Source of the DNA: Edaphochlamys debaryana
Lineage: Eukaryota; Chlorophyta; Chlorophyceae; Chlamydomonadales
Assembly (NCBI GenBank): GCA_016858145.1
Contig: JAEHOE010000054.1
Span: forward strand, 186,001 to 250,000
Length of the DNA stretch: 64,000 bases
Direction: 5' to 3'
The notes below the pieces were generated by a model. The model had not been told where the DNA came from. It saw nothing but the letters and a program-made list of their open reading frames with translations, and did not search any database. Below are positions 53,379 to 64,000 of the stretch, in pieces; position 1 is the first letter of the stretch; each line of letters starts with the position of its first letter. Both the position numbers and the translations under genes were made by a program.

Positions 53379-54372
53379 TTAGAACGCGGGGCGCAGCGCG
53401 ACCTGGAGGTCGGCATTGGACTCGAGCGCGCCGTAGGACGAGAGCGTGCGCGTCTCGTCAAGCAGCATGTCGAAGACCACGCCCGATGCCATGATCGAGT
53501 GCCGCTGAAGCGAGATCCACCGCTGGCGGCTGAGGGGTACGCCTGATGGAAGGGAATGGAGAGGGGAGCGGAGGAGCGGGGGCGGGGGGGAGGACGGTGA
53601 GTGCACTTTTGCGAACTCAAGAGCACTGCAGCGCGAGCAAAGAGCACATGTACCCCAGCTTTCATTTGCAGCAACGCGGGGCTTCGCGGCTGCTGGCCGC
53701 TCGTCAGGCAATATCCGCGTTGCAGCATCGCTGGACTGCGCGCAAACAGGAGCACCAGCGCACTTGTGCTCACCGAGCATGTCTTCGAGGTACTGGCGCA
53801 CATCGGCGACCGTGGTGTGCTCCGTCGCCGCGAGCTGGAAATGCCTGGGCGCCTCGCCGGCCGAAATGAGGGCCATTGCGACGCTCACGACTTGCTCTGG
53901 GCTGGGCTGCTCTGGTTGTGCGCTGACCGTTGGCGAGGCTCGCGGCTTGGGCGCGCAGGCGCTGGGGGCGTCACAGGCGAATGCGCTCCCGCACCGGGGC
54001 TCCTGTCGCAGAGCGCACAGCAACGGGGCCGGGGTCAGGCGCCAGACGAAGAAGCGCAAAGCGCAGGCGCACACAACGGAGGCGCGCAGCGGAGGCGCGC
54101 AGCGGAGGCGCACAGCGGGCAGCGGGCCCCTGGAAATTAGCGTGTGCCCCCAACTTGTCCGGCTCGCCGCGCCGCACCTCGAAGAAGTAGCCATGGTACT
54201 CCGCGGCCACAGACCAGCAGTAATCAGCGTCTGCCACCATGGTTCCGGCCGCGCTAGCCAGCGTGTTTTTGGCTGGGATCGGCGAGTGTGCAGTCGCAGC
54301 ACAACGCGTGGGCTGGGACAGTCGCTGGAGTGTATGACGCAGAAATGTATGGAGTGATGTAAAAGCAGGCAC
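53379..54372 (-). CDS. Divergent ubiquitin-like domain protein 2
   Basis: Three minus-strand exons in phase: 54372-54178, 54002-53774, 53542-53379; 195 residues. The C-terminal half is a clear ubiquitin-like fold: HTTVADVRQYLEDMLGVPL, RWISLQRH, then TRTLSSYGALESNADLQVAL, ending ALRPAF-stop with no Gly-Gly. A segment of about 14 residues (SIMASGVVFDMLLD) replaces ubiquitin's short loop. The protein aligns with UBL gene 1 (VSVAMALISAGEAPRHF against LSLCLFSTTGGAPRHG), with introns at matching places. An internal ATG at 54,240 is an alternative start, but alignment with the paralog favours the upstream one. Intron 1 contains a 13-bp repeat. Likely an adaptor or interaction domain; partner unknown. 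Confidence 0.72.
54077..54116 (+). repeat. 13-bp tandem repeat CGGAGGCGCGCAG in UBL gene 2 intron 1
   Basis: Three near-perfect units. Confidence 0.85.
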
Positions 54373-55492
54373 AAATCAGACAGGGTGCATGAAGACTGGG
54401 CACTGGGGCATAAAGCGCCCGCAGTCGAGGACACTCGAGTGCGACTTCACTCGATCAAGCAACCTTTTGGCCAATAGACGAAGCGTTCGGCTAATGCATA
54501 CACTTGCGCGAGGGCTTAACACAGTGGGTCGCCCCGGGTTGCGCGTGTCGAGGCCGACAGACAAGTCGCTCTCACTCGCGGGGCTGCTGAAGCCCCTTAC
54601 CGCTAGCGCTTTCAGTACATACGTCTTCACGGTACTCAGCTTTGCTCTTTGCGACTGGGTGCGACTGGGTGCTACCCGTAACAATTGCATTGATGCAGAC
54701 CGCCATAAGCCGCCTGCGACCTGAGGAATTGCTTGGAATAGCGGTCTCTGCGAAGGAGCGTTCTGGCGCGGGCACGGCCATAGAGCGCTATGGCAACGCA
54801 GGGGACATGGCGGGAACATCTGTCCGCAAGCACGGGGCTTCAGCCATGGCGGGGACAATTATGGGCGAGGGCGACAAGGCCTGGCACCTGGCCCTCAACA
54901 AGCGTAGCAGCTATGGAAGGGTTAGGTGTGTGGCTTTTGGCTGCGTGCCTGGGGTGGGCCTGCTGGGCTGATGTGCCCGATGTGGTTGATGTGGTTGGTG
55001 ACTGAGGGTTTAAAGCAAAGCGCTATGCAGCGCAGAGCACGATGGCAGGCTTGGCTCCGGACCTGGGACTGGACGGGGTGACTGAGGGTGACTGGACGCC
55101 GCCACCCTCCTCCACCCAGCTGCGTGACTGGACGCCTCCAACCCCATGAGCCTGTGTAATCTCTCTATATATCTGCCGCCCCCTGGCCACCCCTTCACCC
55201 TGAAGGTTCACCCGGCTAGTTGCACGTTGCATTGACCCTGAAGGTTCACGCGGCACCACCCGGCACGCACCCGAAACCGTACCCAGCAGGTGATACTTGC
55301 GCGTAGGCCTTTGATGGGGGCAACCCTTGGCAATCCGTGCCCTCCGGGCCTCCGGGCGCTCCGGGCCCAGCCGCCCTACCGACCCATACGGACGTACTCA
55401 AAGCCGTAACCGAATGCCCGCCCGATCCCGCATCCTGGTCAACCCCTGAATAGCGACCGAGCCGGGCAGATATCTGAGCACACATAGCGCAC
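54373..55492. other. Bidirectional promoter region, UBL gene 2 / large unknown gene
   Basis: 1.1 kb between divergent starts. A TATATAT run lies at 55,166-55,172, and a 15-base direct repeat, ACCCTGAAGGTTCAC, lies at 55,197-55,211 and 55,235-55,249. No gene supported. Confidence 0.5.
55197..55249 (+). repeat. Direct repeat ACCCTGAAGGTTCAC
   Basis: Two exact 15-base copies 38 bases apart, about 250-300 bases upstream of the start codon at 55,493. Possibly a regulatory site; no factor is known to me. Confidence 0.6.
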
Positions 55493-58400
55493 ATGGGCCG
55501 TCAGAAGGGCGCCGAAAGGGGCTCCGCGACGGAAGTAACGTGCCTGCAAGTGCGGACGCGCGCCGTTTATGGCTTAAACGCCGACGAGTTTCGCACCTGC
55601 TACTTGCAAGTCTCTATCGACAACGGCACTCGGCTAAACTCGGCGACGTGGACTGTCGCACGCGATGGAAGCATTCCAGCACTCTTCTACGTGCGCTTGC
55701 CTCGCGCAGACGCGGTGGAGTTCCGGGTGAGTGGTGCGTCCATCAGCAAGCGTGTATGTTCAGCCTTGCGCTTTTGACACTAAGTCGCTGCCAGCCCTAG
55801 CGCAACAGTCTGGGAGTGAGTGCGGCCAACAGCAGGGTCACCCCTGGCCAACAGTTCCCTTCCCCTGCTCGGTGCAGCTGGTCCCCACCGCCCGAAGCTA
55901 TGCCAAACTCTTCGCCAAGGCTCTCGCGCCCACTCTGTACGCAACCCTCGATGTTGCGGGCGACGCGGCGGCGGCCGCGGAGGCCCAGCAGGGGCGCGTT
56001 GTGGAGGGGCTGGGCGGCAGCTGGCGTTCCGTGCAGCTCACGCTGCGGCCCCACACGCCCAGCCTCCCCATGTCGGGGGCCGGCCTGCGTCTCCACCCAC
56101 ACGCCAGCGCCAAGGCGGAGCTCCTGGTGAGTCAGGGCGGATGCTGTGGCTGGACCCGCGCTTGGGTTTACTTGCCTTGGGGTGGACCTGCCCTGGGGTG
56201 ACCTGCCCTTGGGGTGGGGTTTGCGGGGTGTTGGAAGGGGCTGGTGTGCCTCGCCTCCGAACAGCGCCCGGTGGGGCCCGAGCCCGCGTGGAGGCCCATG
56301 CTGGGGACTGTAGGGGAGGCCTGTGGGCAAGGTGGGAGCCCCTGGCGGGTTGGATGCTTGCCAACGTGGACGCTGTAGTGAGAGGGTCGTGAGCATAGGC
56401 CCCGTGCACGGTAGCGCACAAGCAGCACGGCATGCTAGCCACATGGAACGGTGTGAGGTAGGCCGGGGATGCGTGGACGATGTAGTCCGGGGGTTATGTC
56501 TGTAGTAGGCGGGCCCCTCGAAAGGCCCGGTCTCAGCTCCGATAGCTTTTCGCGTGAACGAGGTCCGTGAGGTCTCGGTCGCATGACTCATCTCAAGTAG
56601 TATCCCGCCTGAAGCCACTCCCCGCCCCTCTGCTCCCCCACAACCCTGTACCCGCCAGCTGGACTACTGTCTGGTGACCCTTCCCCCCCGCCTGGCCCAC
56701 CTCCCCGAGCTGGACCTGGCCCAGCCCCTGGCCCGGCCCCTGCACAGCTACGCACACGGTGGGTGGGTGGGCTGCTCGGTGTGTCAAGCGCAGCTCGGTG
56801 GGTGTATGGAGGAGAGGCAGGCTGGTTTAGCGTATGGGAGGCCGCAAGAGAGGAGAGGGAGGGAGCAGCACGGCAGGAGCACCGTGTTCCTGTTTGTGGG
56901 GAGCACAGGAGGTGCCTTGATGTCGTACGACGCCGCCGCCAGCGTGGCGGCCTCTGCGTCCGCCTGCATCACCTCCGACTTGCGGCCTCACGAGGGCCCC
57001 CGAACCTCCGCTTGCCGCCTCCCCCCCCTCTCTCCCCCCCCCCCAGGTGGCTTCATGGGTGCCGCCCTGTCCCTCCTGGCGGACCCCCAGTGGTCGGAGA
57101 TCCTCCTGCAGAGCATGGGGGCGGACGAGGGAGCGGAGCGGGTGGGTCAGGGGTGGGCAGGGGGGGCGAAGGCAGGGCAGGCAAGCAAGAGGCTGGGCGG
57201 ATACGCACTTGATGGCAGCGGGCTGGGGAAATGGCAGCAGATGTCAGGGGCACACCAAGGTCCCTGGCAAATGCGCTCGTTCTGCCCAAGCCTTACCTTT
57301 GCGTCCCTGCGTCCCTCTCCCACCCACCGCCGCTAGCTCCAAGCGGTGATTGAAGAAATGGCGCATGAGCGCGGGGCCGGGGAGACGGCAGCGCGGCGTG
57401 AGCTGCTGCCCCAGATGCTCGTCCTCGAGAACAGCCCCGTGCTGTGCGCGTACGGCAGCGTCAGGTGCGTACGGCGGCCCCGAGGTCTGCTGTCCTGTAT
57501 TGCCGGCATGCCCAGACGCCGGCTGCTCCGCAGCATGTCTCACCTTTCAGCACTGCTGTGTGCAACGTCGCCAACTCCTACCCCATCGTCCCCGGCCCCC
57601 CCTGCCAGGTCTGGCTGCACGCTCCCGCCCAAGGAGGCCCTTGCGATCGCCACCGCCACCGCCGGGCGCATGGCCCCCGGGCCCTACCTGTGGCACGGCT
57701 TCGGCCTCCCGCCCTCCCGCCTGCCTCTCATGCTGCGCCCCTTCGCCCCCGCCTGGCAGCGGGGGCCGGGGGGGGCCTGGCCCGTGCTGAGCAAGTACGG
57801 GTACTCCCCCGTGGTGAGAGCAGGGGGGGGATAGGAAGGGCGGGGCGGTCGGTACTGCGCTTTGGGTCCGATGTGCTTGAAGGAACCCTTGTCGACAGGG
57901 CATGGAGCGTCTCTTCAACACGGCACCAGCCATTGGGCCTCAGACCTATCTATGCCCCCATGTGGTACCCCTCATCCCCTCTGCAGGGCCTTGAGTGGGA
58001 CCTCTGGCTCTCCCCAGACGACCCCGCAGGTGGGGGCAAGGGTAACTGGTGAAACTGCTTGGAGCTTTGCGCAGGCAAGGGCCCCATCCCCTCCGCCTAT
58101 CCACTCACGCACCGTCTCCTGCCCCCCTCCCCTCCCCTCCCCCCAGACCTGACCCTCGCTGTGGTTGACCACGGCACCCCCGGGGACCTGGTGCAGCAGG
58201 CGGTGGCCATGGCCCTGCGCTGCCAGGGCGTGGCGGAGGCAATGGGGCGGAGGCACAACCAGACGTGCGGGATCAGCCCCATGCGGTGGCTCATAGACTT
58301 GTGGGTGGAGAGGGGGGAGGGTTTGGCAGGAGGGGGAAGGGCAGAGCCGGCGCTCGAGGCTGATGGTGCAGGGCGCACGGGTAATCTTACAGAGGGCGGG

Positions 58401-61400
58401 CTCTACAACCGCTTCCTGTTGACTACCAACCGCCAACTGCCACCCCCTCGGCCTCGACCCCCAGCGCCACGGCCCTGAACAAGGGGCAGACCACGGACCC
58501 GGGCAAAGCCCCGGAGGACACCCGGCGGGACACGGCCACCACGCCCCTGCCCCTGTACGGCCCCGGTACGGGGCCCGGCAGCGGGCCGCACGACATGCCG
58601 TACACCGACGGTACGGCGTGCCCCGCACTGCAGACGTACCTGCGGCTGACTGTGTCGGGCCTGCGGGGCCTCCTGGACCCCTCGGCCGCCCCCCTGCTCC
58701 GCGCCTCCTCCGTGGGCGTGCGCGTGCGGGTGACTGGGAACACGCACACGCACACGCCCGTCCACCTGAAGAAGGTGACGGTGGATGCCGGGGCGGCCGG
58801 CCCAGCGCAGCAGACAGCAGGCGGTGCAGCCGGGGCCGGGGGCGGCGCGGCCCGGGGCTTCACCGCGGCGGACATCCCCAAGGGCAAGGCCTCCTCCCTG
58901 TACCCCGTGGAGCGGGCGGACCTGAGGGGCAGCCTGCTGGTGGTGGAGGTGGGAGGGGGGGACCTAGGGACCTGGGAACTTGTGGGTAGTGACATGTAAC
59001 CCTCACCTACCTTTGGCATGTGCTGCCTCCTCAGTTCTTGCAACCCTTTGTGCCTTCACTCCCTGAACACCTCCCATGCAGGTCTTCGACAGTCGAGCGC
59101 CCACCCGCGTGCTCGCACGCTCCGCGCTGCCCCTGGCTACCCTGGAGGGCCGGGGCGGGGCGGGCCGCGTGTTCCTGGTGGGGGCGCTGCAGCAGCGCAA
59201 GGCCACCAAGGAGGCGTCCTCGGGGCTGGAGGACGCAGGGCTGGCGGCGGGTGCTGACGGCGGCGGAGAGGGCTCGCGGGAGGGGGCGGAGGGGGCGGGG
59301 GTGCGGTGGGTGGAGCGGCAGGAGGAGCGTGGCAAGGAGCAGGACGGGCGGGAGGGGGAGGGGGAGGAGGGGGAGGGGGAGATGGAGGTGCAGCAGACCG
59401 ACCCGCGCCGGCGCCAGGCCGCACCGGAAGAGGAGGACGAGGAGGGCGAGGGGGCGGAGGGGCAGGGGCAGGAGCTGCAGGTGGAGCACAGCGGGAGGGC
59501 TTCCGCGGCCGCGCCCGCGCCGGCGCCGCTGCCTCCCTCCTTGCCGCTGCACCCAGAGGAGGAGAAGGCACGGCTGCCGACTCCCTCGCGGGCGCAAGTG
59601 GCGCCTGGGCCTACCCCTGGTCCTGTGGCAGAGGGGCTGGAGCACCCCAGCGCAGGAGGGCCCTCGGGGCCCGACCTGGGCCCGAGCCTGGGCCTGGGCC
59701 CGTCGCTTGCCAAGGGGTCCGGGGTGGAGGCGCCAAGCCAGCAGGCTATGGATCGGGCCAGCGGGTATGGCGACTGGCGGCGGCGCACGGGGGCCCTCAG
59801 GCCCACCTGGGGCCCAGATCATGCCGCCCCGGGCCCCGTGGCTGAGGCCAACGAGGGCCCCGGCTCCACCCCTACGCCCACGCCGCCGGCCGCTGCTGCC
59901 GGTGCGTCCGGGGCCGGCGGGCAGCCCGCGTCCGCCCGCCAGGTCTCCATCTCCCTCCGAGCGGACACCGGCACTGGCAGCCCAGCACCGAACCCGGACA
60001 CAAACACAAACCCCGCGGCCCCGAACCGCGGCGGCAGCCTGAGGCCGGGCCCGAGCCTTGCCCGTGGGCACGGTATTGCCGAGATCGCCCTCGCCAGCCG
60101 CAAGGGCGGAGTCGGGGTTGCCGCGCGAGCGTCGCTTCGCCGCGGCCTCACGGCCGGGAGCGTGGGGTCCCGAGGCGGAGGCTCGGTGTCCTCACGGGGG
60201 CACGGCCAGGGGCAGGGGCAGGGGCATGAGGCCGGCGGGCGGCTGTCGGTGGTGGGTTCGGACAGCGAGGGCGAGGGCGGCAGCTCCTCGGACTCCTCGG
60301 AGGGCGGCGAGGGAGAGAGGGACGACTTCGAGGGTCAGAACCAGGAGATGCAGGTGGGAGTGGGTGGGGGCGCGGGTGTGTGGTGGCAGGGTTTTGCGGC
60401 GGTTGGCACGGATGACGAGGCACTGGTGGGAAGCAGCGGGTCGTTGGTGTGACATGGTGTGGGAGGACCAGATGCGAGGTCCAGGACCCTGGCTGATTCT
60501 GACCCGCACCGCCGCTCACGTCCACCCTCCCTCCCTTTCCCCAGGTCCCCCCCTCCACGGCATCCAACCTGGAGGTCCTGTTGGCCCGACTGCCGGCCTC
60601 GTTCCGCGTGTGCGAGGACGCGGCGGCGGCGGAGGCGGCTCTGAAGGCGCTGGCGGGCGAGGGCAAGTGCACAGTGGCGGTGGAGCTCAGCTGGGAGACG
60701 TGGAGCACCCTCAAGGTGTGTTTTAGCAGTCATGTCCAAGGCAGGGAAGGGGCTAAAAGAAAGGGGCTTATAAGCGCACTGAGTGAAAGCGATGTCTCTA
60801 CCAGCCGATGTCCCCACTGTCCACTTCCCACTTGGTGAGCCCCACACGCACGCGCTGCCGTCCACCCCAACCCCCCAGGCTGCCCAAGAGCTGTGCGGCC
60901 TGCCCCTGCACATCGCGCAGAGCTGCACCGCCATGCTGTCCGCCCCCGGGGGCCTGTTCCTGGACGTCAAGAGCGGCTACTCCACCGCACCGCAGCTCAG
61001 GAGCTTCGCGAGCTCGCTCATGGGCATCGGCATCAACGTCAAGGTGGGGGGCCCTAGCCCAGGGAGACGCGGGCAGACCAGATGGCGTGCAGGGGTGTCC
61101 AGGTGGTACAGGGCGGGATGGCTAGCCTTGGCAGCAGGACCGGTGGTAGGGCGGATGGCCTTGTGGGGATGTCAGTAGCCCTCCTCAAGCTCCCCCGCCC
61201 ACCCCATCAACCCCCCAGGCCATCTGCAGCTTCGTGCCCCGCCAAATCGATTTCGAGGACGACAGCGCCGCCCAGCCCATTCCCGAGCCCACCCCGGACA
61301 CCGCCGCCGCACCCACGCCCGCAGCCGTGGTCGCTGCCACGGGCCTGGGCCCCCTGCCCGGCCCCATGTTCCGCCCCTTCGACACGGTGCTCTTCTTCCA

Positions 61401-64000
61401 CGGCCTCAATGGCCTGGAGCTCGCGTGCGAGGCGGGCCGCGTGCCGCCCGGCACCTGCGTGCTCTTCAACGGCGCGTCCATGCTGTACGAGGACCCGGGG
61501 GCGGCGGTGGAGCCGCCGGACGAGGGCGAGGAGGCGACGCGGCGGCAGGAGGCGGCGGCGGTGCAGCAAATGGATGGCGTGGGGCGGAGCGACGCGGGCT
61601 GCCTGCCCTGCCTGCGGTGGCACGGGGATTCTGACTCGCGGGCGCAGGTGAGGGAGGGGGACGCTACAGGGGATCGGAAGGGGTTGATACTCCCCGGTTC
61701 TGCACGTAGCGGCTCCCAGGTCCCCACCTTGTGGACAGCACTGACCAAGAGCATGCTTAGGGGTCGTCAGGACTGCGTACCTGCGTGCCATGTTGCCAGC
61801 ATTACTTTCTGCCTCTGCGCGCTCTTCCACCGCCTTCTGCCCACCGCACCGCCGTACCGCCCCAGGGCAAGATCTTCACGGCAGCCGCCAAGGCCCGCGC
61901 AAGGCAGGTGACCACCGCCGCCGCCGAGGAGGAGGCCAAGGCGGGACCGCACGGGGCGGGCCCAGCTTGGGCCCATGCGGGTCACACGCAGGCCCACGAG
62001 GCCCGGGGCGCCCAGGCAGTGCCTGTGCCTCTGGCGGCGCCGGGGCGCGGCGAGGCTGGCGGTGAGGGCACGGCGCCGCCCGATTCGCTGCCTGCACTCG
62101 TCGACAAGGAGGCGTGGCGGCGGTACTGCACGGTGATCGACATCTTCAAGGTGTACGGCGGGATCTACGTGCAGGTACGGCAACAGGGAACCAGCGAGTC
62201 TGCGAACGGCAGGCGGTTGGAAACCGCCCCGCTCCAGCTGCCTGAGGGCCTGTGTCCCGCACCTTGTCCTGTTTCCCACCGCTACACCCTGCTAAAAACG
62301 GCCGACGGCTTCAGTCCGATTTCTGATCCGACAGCGCCTTCCTCTCTCCCGCCCGCCCGTGCCTCCTACCTCCCCGGTCCCTTCACCTCCATCCCCCCTC
62401 CCCCCCTGCCTCCTCCCCAGGAGCCCGACTGCTGCCCCGCCGCCCTGGACGCGCTCATCCAACTCACCAACACCAACCCCGGGTACCTGCCGCTGGGTGA
62501 GGCAGGGGCTGGCGGGGACGGAGTCGGAGGGGGGGCGACACAGCAGGGCAGCCCTAGGCGCCAGTCCACTCCGCTCCACACCGGCCCTCAACCCTCCCCT
62601 GCTCCCAGGCTTTGCGTACGGGCACCTGGGCACCAAGGCCGTCTCCGCCGCCGGCCACGTGGGGCGGGGCATGGCGGCTCAGCAGCTGATGGAGGAGCTG
62701 CAGAGCAGGCGGAAGCTCAGCAGAAAGGTGCGGCAAGCGGAGGACTGCGCCGGCTCTTGCAGATCAAGTGTGATTGAATCCTCAGGTGCTACACGCCGTC
62801 TACATTTACACTTTCTTCCTGCTTTCCCGACTCCCGGACAGGTGGAGAAGTGGATCCGTCGCGGCGTGCACGTGGGGGCGGATGACCAGGTGTATCTGTC
62901 GTGGAGCCGGCGCCTGCTCACGAGCACAGAGCTGCTGGTGAGGGGGATAGAGGGAAAGTGGGGAGGCGGGCAGGGGAGTTTGCCGACGTAAGGTGTTGCG
63001 CTCCCCCGGACACCGCCGCTGCCCTCATCCATGCACAACACGGTCGAGTGACCTCCTGCCGTACGTGTCGTACCGCAGTACCTGTCCGGGCAGTACCTCG
63101 TACTGCGGCTGCTGGCGGACTACGACGTGGGCGACGGCGACTTCCGCACCCGGGGCGAGCGGCTGATGCACCTGGTGGACGGAATGGGCGGCTTCTGCTT
63201 CCTGTTCTACCGCTTCTGGAGGCACTACGAGGTGAGGAGCGGGAGGAGGAGGACATGGGAGAAGGAGGTGGCTTGGCGGTTGTGAATGTGCGTGTGGGGG
63301 GTCTAATCTAGCTGAGAATTGTGCGGCTTACGCGGACCCATTTGGCAGCCGCTCGTACTTCAGGTGCCGTACAAGATGCAAGTGGAGTCGTGTAGGCCAC
63401 CCCATGCTTTTGCATTCCTAGCGCTCCTTGATTGAGTCGTGGCGAGCAGTACCTCTCACGCTCACACATCACCTCTCAGTGCCTCGCACATACCCCGCTT
63501 GCCTTTCCTGATGTCTCCCCTGAACTTGTACGGTCACGTGCGCAGTCCTTCAGCCCCTTCACTTTCGACGAGCTCGGCTTCAACCTCAACCACACCAAGG
63601 CCCTGGTGAGGCTGCTGCGCAACCGGGGCGCGCTGGCGGCGATGGGCGCAGATGAGAAGGCGGCGACGTCGGCGTGGCTGGTGCGGGACAGGTGCGGCTG
63701 GGGGCCGGGTGGGACGACGTGGAAGAGGGATAGGAGGGGTTCTGATGGCCGGATGCAAGAGGGGGGGAGAGAGGGACAGGCGGGGTTTCGCTGGCCGGGT
63801 GCAAGAGGGAGGGACAGACGGGCCCCAGGAGGGGTTACGGCAACTGCACACCGCCGCGTTGGCTCCACCCGAGCCGCACTAGACTACTGAGAATCCTGCT
63901 GCTCCAAGCTGCTTCCAGACAACCGGACTGCCCAGCGCACCAGGACTATCTTCCGGAACCTCCGCAACAGGTCGCTGCGCCTGTGGCAGCAGCTCATGTG
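55493..64000 (+). CDS. Very large unrecognised protein with C2-like segments (3' end off window)
   Basis: Twenty exons traced, about 1,590 residues so far: 55493-55726, 55878-56126, 56659-56758, 57047-57141, 57337-57464, 57551-57813, 57987-58029, 58147-58300, 58465-58948, 59082-60353, 60545-60715, 60879-61043, 61219-61647, 61866-62174, 62421-62496, 62609-62727, 62842-62937, 63079-63231, 63546-63708, 63919-64000+. Exon 6 needs one base fewer to stay in frame (C run at 57596-57602). Exons 1-2 and 9-10 have beta-strand patterns like C2 domains (TYLRLTVSGLRGLL, GSLLVVEVFDSRAPTR). Exon 10 is then about 400 residues of acidic, Gly/Ser/Pro low complexity. Downstream exons look globular (MFRPFDTVLFFHGLNGLELA, YLVLRLLADYDVGDGDF, GGFCFLFYRFWRHYE). 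No signal peptide. I cannot name the family or function. Confidence 0.75.

Noticed and set aside
59031..60071. Long minus-strand open frame opposite exon 10 of the large gene
   Set aside because: Antisense shadow of a GC-rich low-complexity exon. It has no splice partners or domain, and the plus-strand exon joins neighbours in phase.

Overview
The window looks like nuclear DNA of a GC-rich chlorophyte green alga, most likely a volvocine/Chlamydomonas-type alga. The evidence is a pherophorin-type hydroxyproline-rich glycoprotein gene, very intron-dense genes with short GT-AG (and some GC-AG) introns that start G-rich and end C-rich, strong GC bias at third codon positions, and algal families such as a GT90 glycosyltransferase and a Shewanella-like phosphatase. 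No prokaryotic operon, CRISPR array, rRNA or convincing tRNA was seen. Exon models were built by hand from reading frame, splice consensus and phase agreement. No database search was possible, so family names rest on recognised motifs.

Layout. (1) 1-9,338: two paralogous EF-hand genes on the minus strand (17-765, cut by the left edge; 7,196-9,338) flank a tandem pair of plus-strand genes (1,540-3,634 and 4,457-6,476). The pair encodes secreted proteins with two six-cysteine repeats that I do not recognise. (2) 9,794-13,210 (+): PPP-family, Shewanella-like protein phosphatase, divergent from the second EF-hand gene. (3) 13,850-21,451 (+): large pherophorin-like cell-wall protein with a rod of about 730 Pro-rich residues. 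(4) 22,666-30,209 (+): GT90/CAP10 glycosyltransferase with a signal peptide, 20 exons. (5) 31,782-37,659 (-): signal-anchored SGNH/PC-esterase-like protein, 16 exons. (6) 38,820-45,906 (+): RPA1, large subunit of replication protein A, with unusual Gly/Pro-rich linker and tail. (7) 48,438-49,883 (-) and 53,379-54,372 (-): two paralogous divergent ubiquitin-like proteins. (8) 55,493-64,000 (+, runs off the right edge): a very large unrecognised protein with C2-like segments.

Functional reading. Four or five loci (six-Cys pair, pherophorin, GT90, SGNH esterase-like) encode secretory-pathway proteins that could act in the glycoprotein cell wall or its glycosylation. RPA1 and the phosphatase are housekeeping genes. 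There is no sign that the genes form one pathway; eukaryotic neighbours need not.

The most unusual signal is in the introns. In at least seven of them, across five genes, 17-33 bases of the neighbouring exon edge (with the splice site, for donor-side copies) are repeated inside the intron about 55-125 bp away. Several of these introns carry a shared short element, core GTGTTTCGCCGRCGCGTC, in forward orientation after donors and in reverse orientation before acceptors. This resembles an introner-like insertion or duplication process that makes or enlarges introns.
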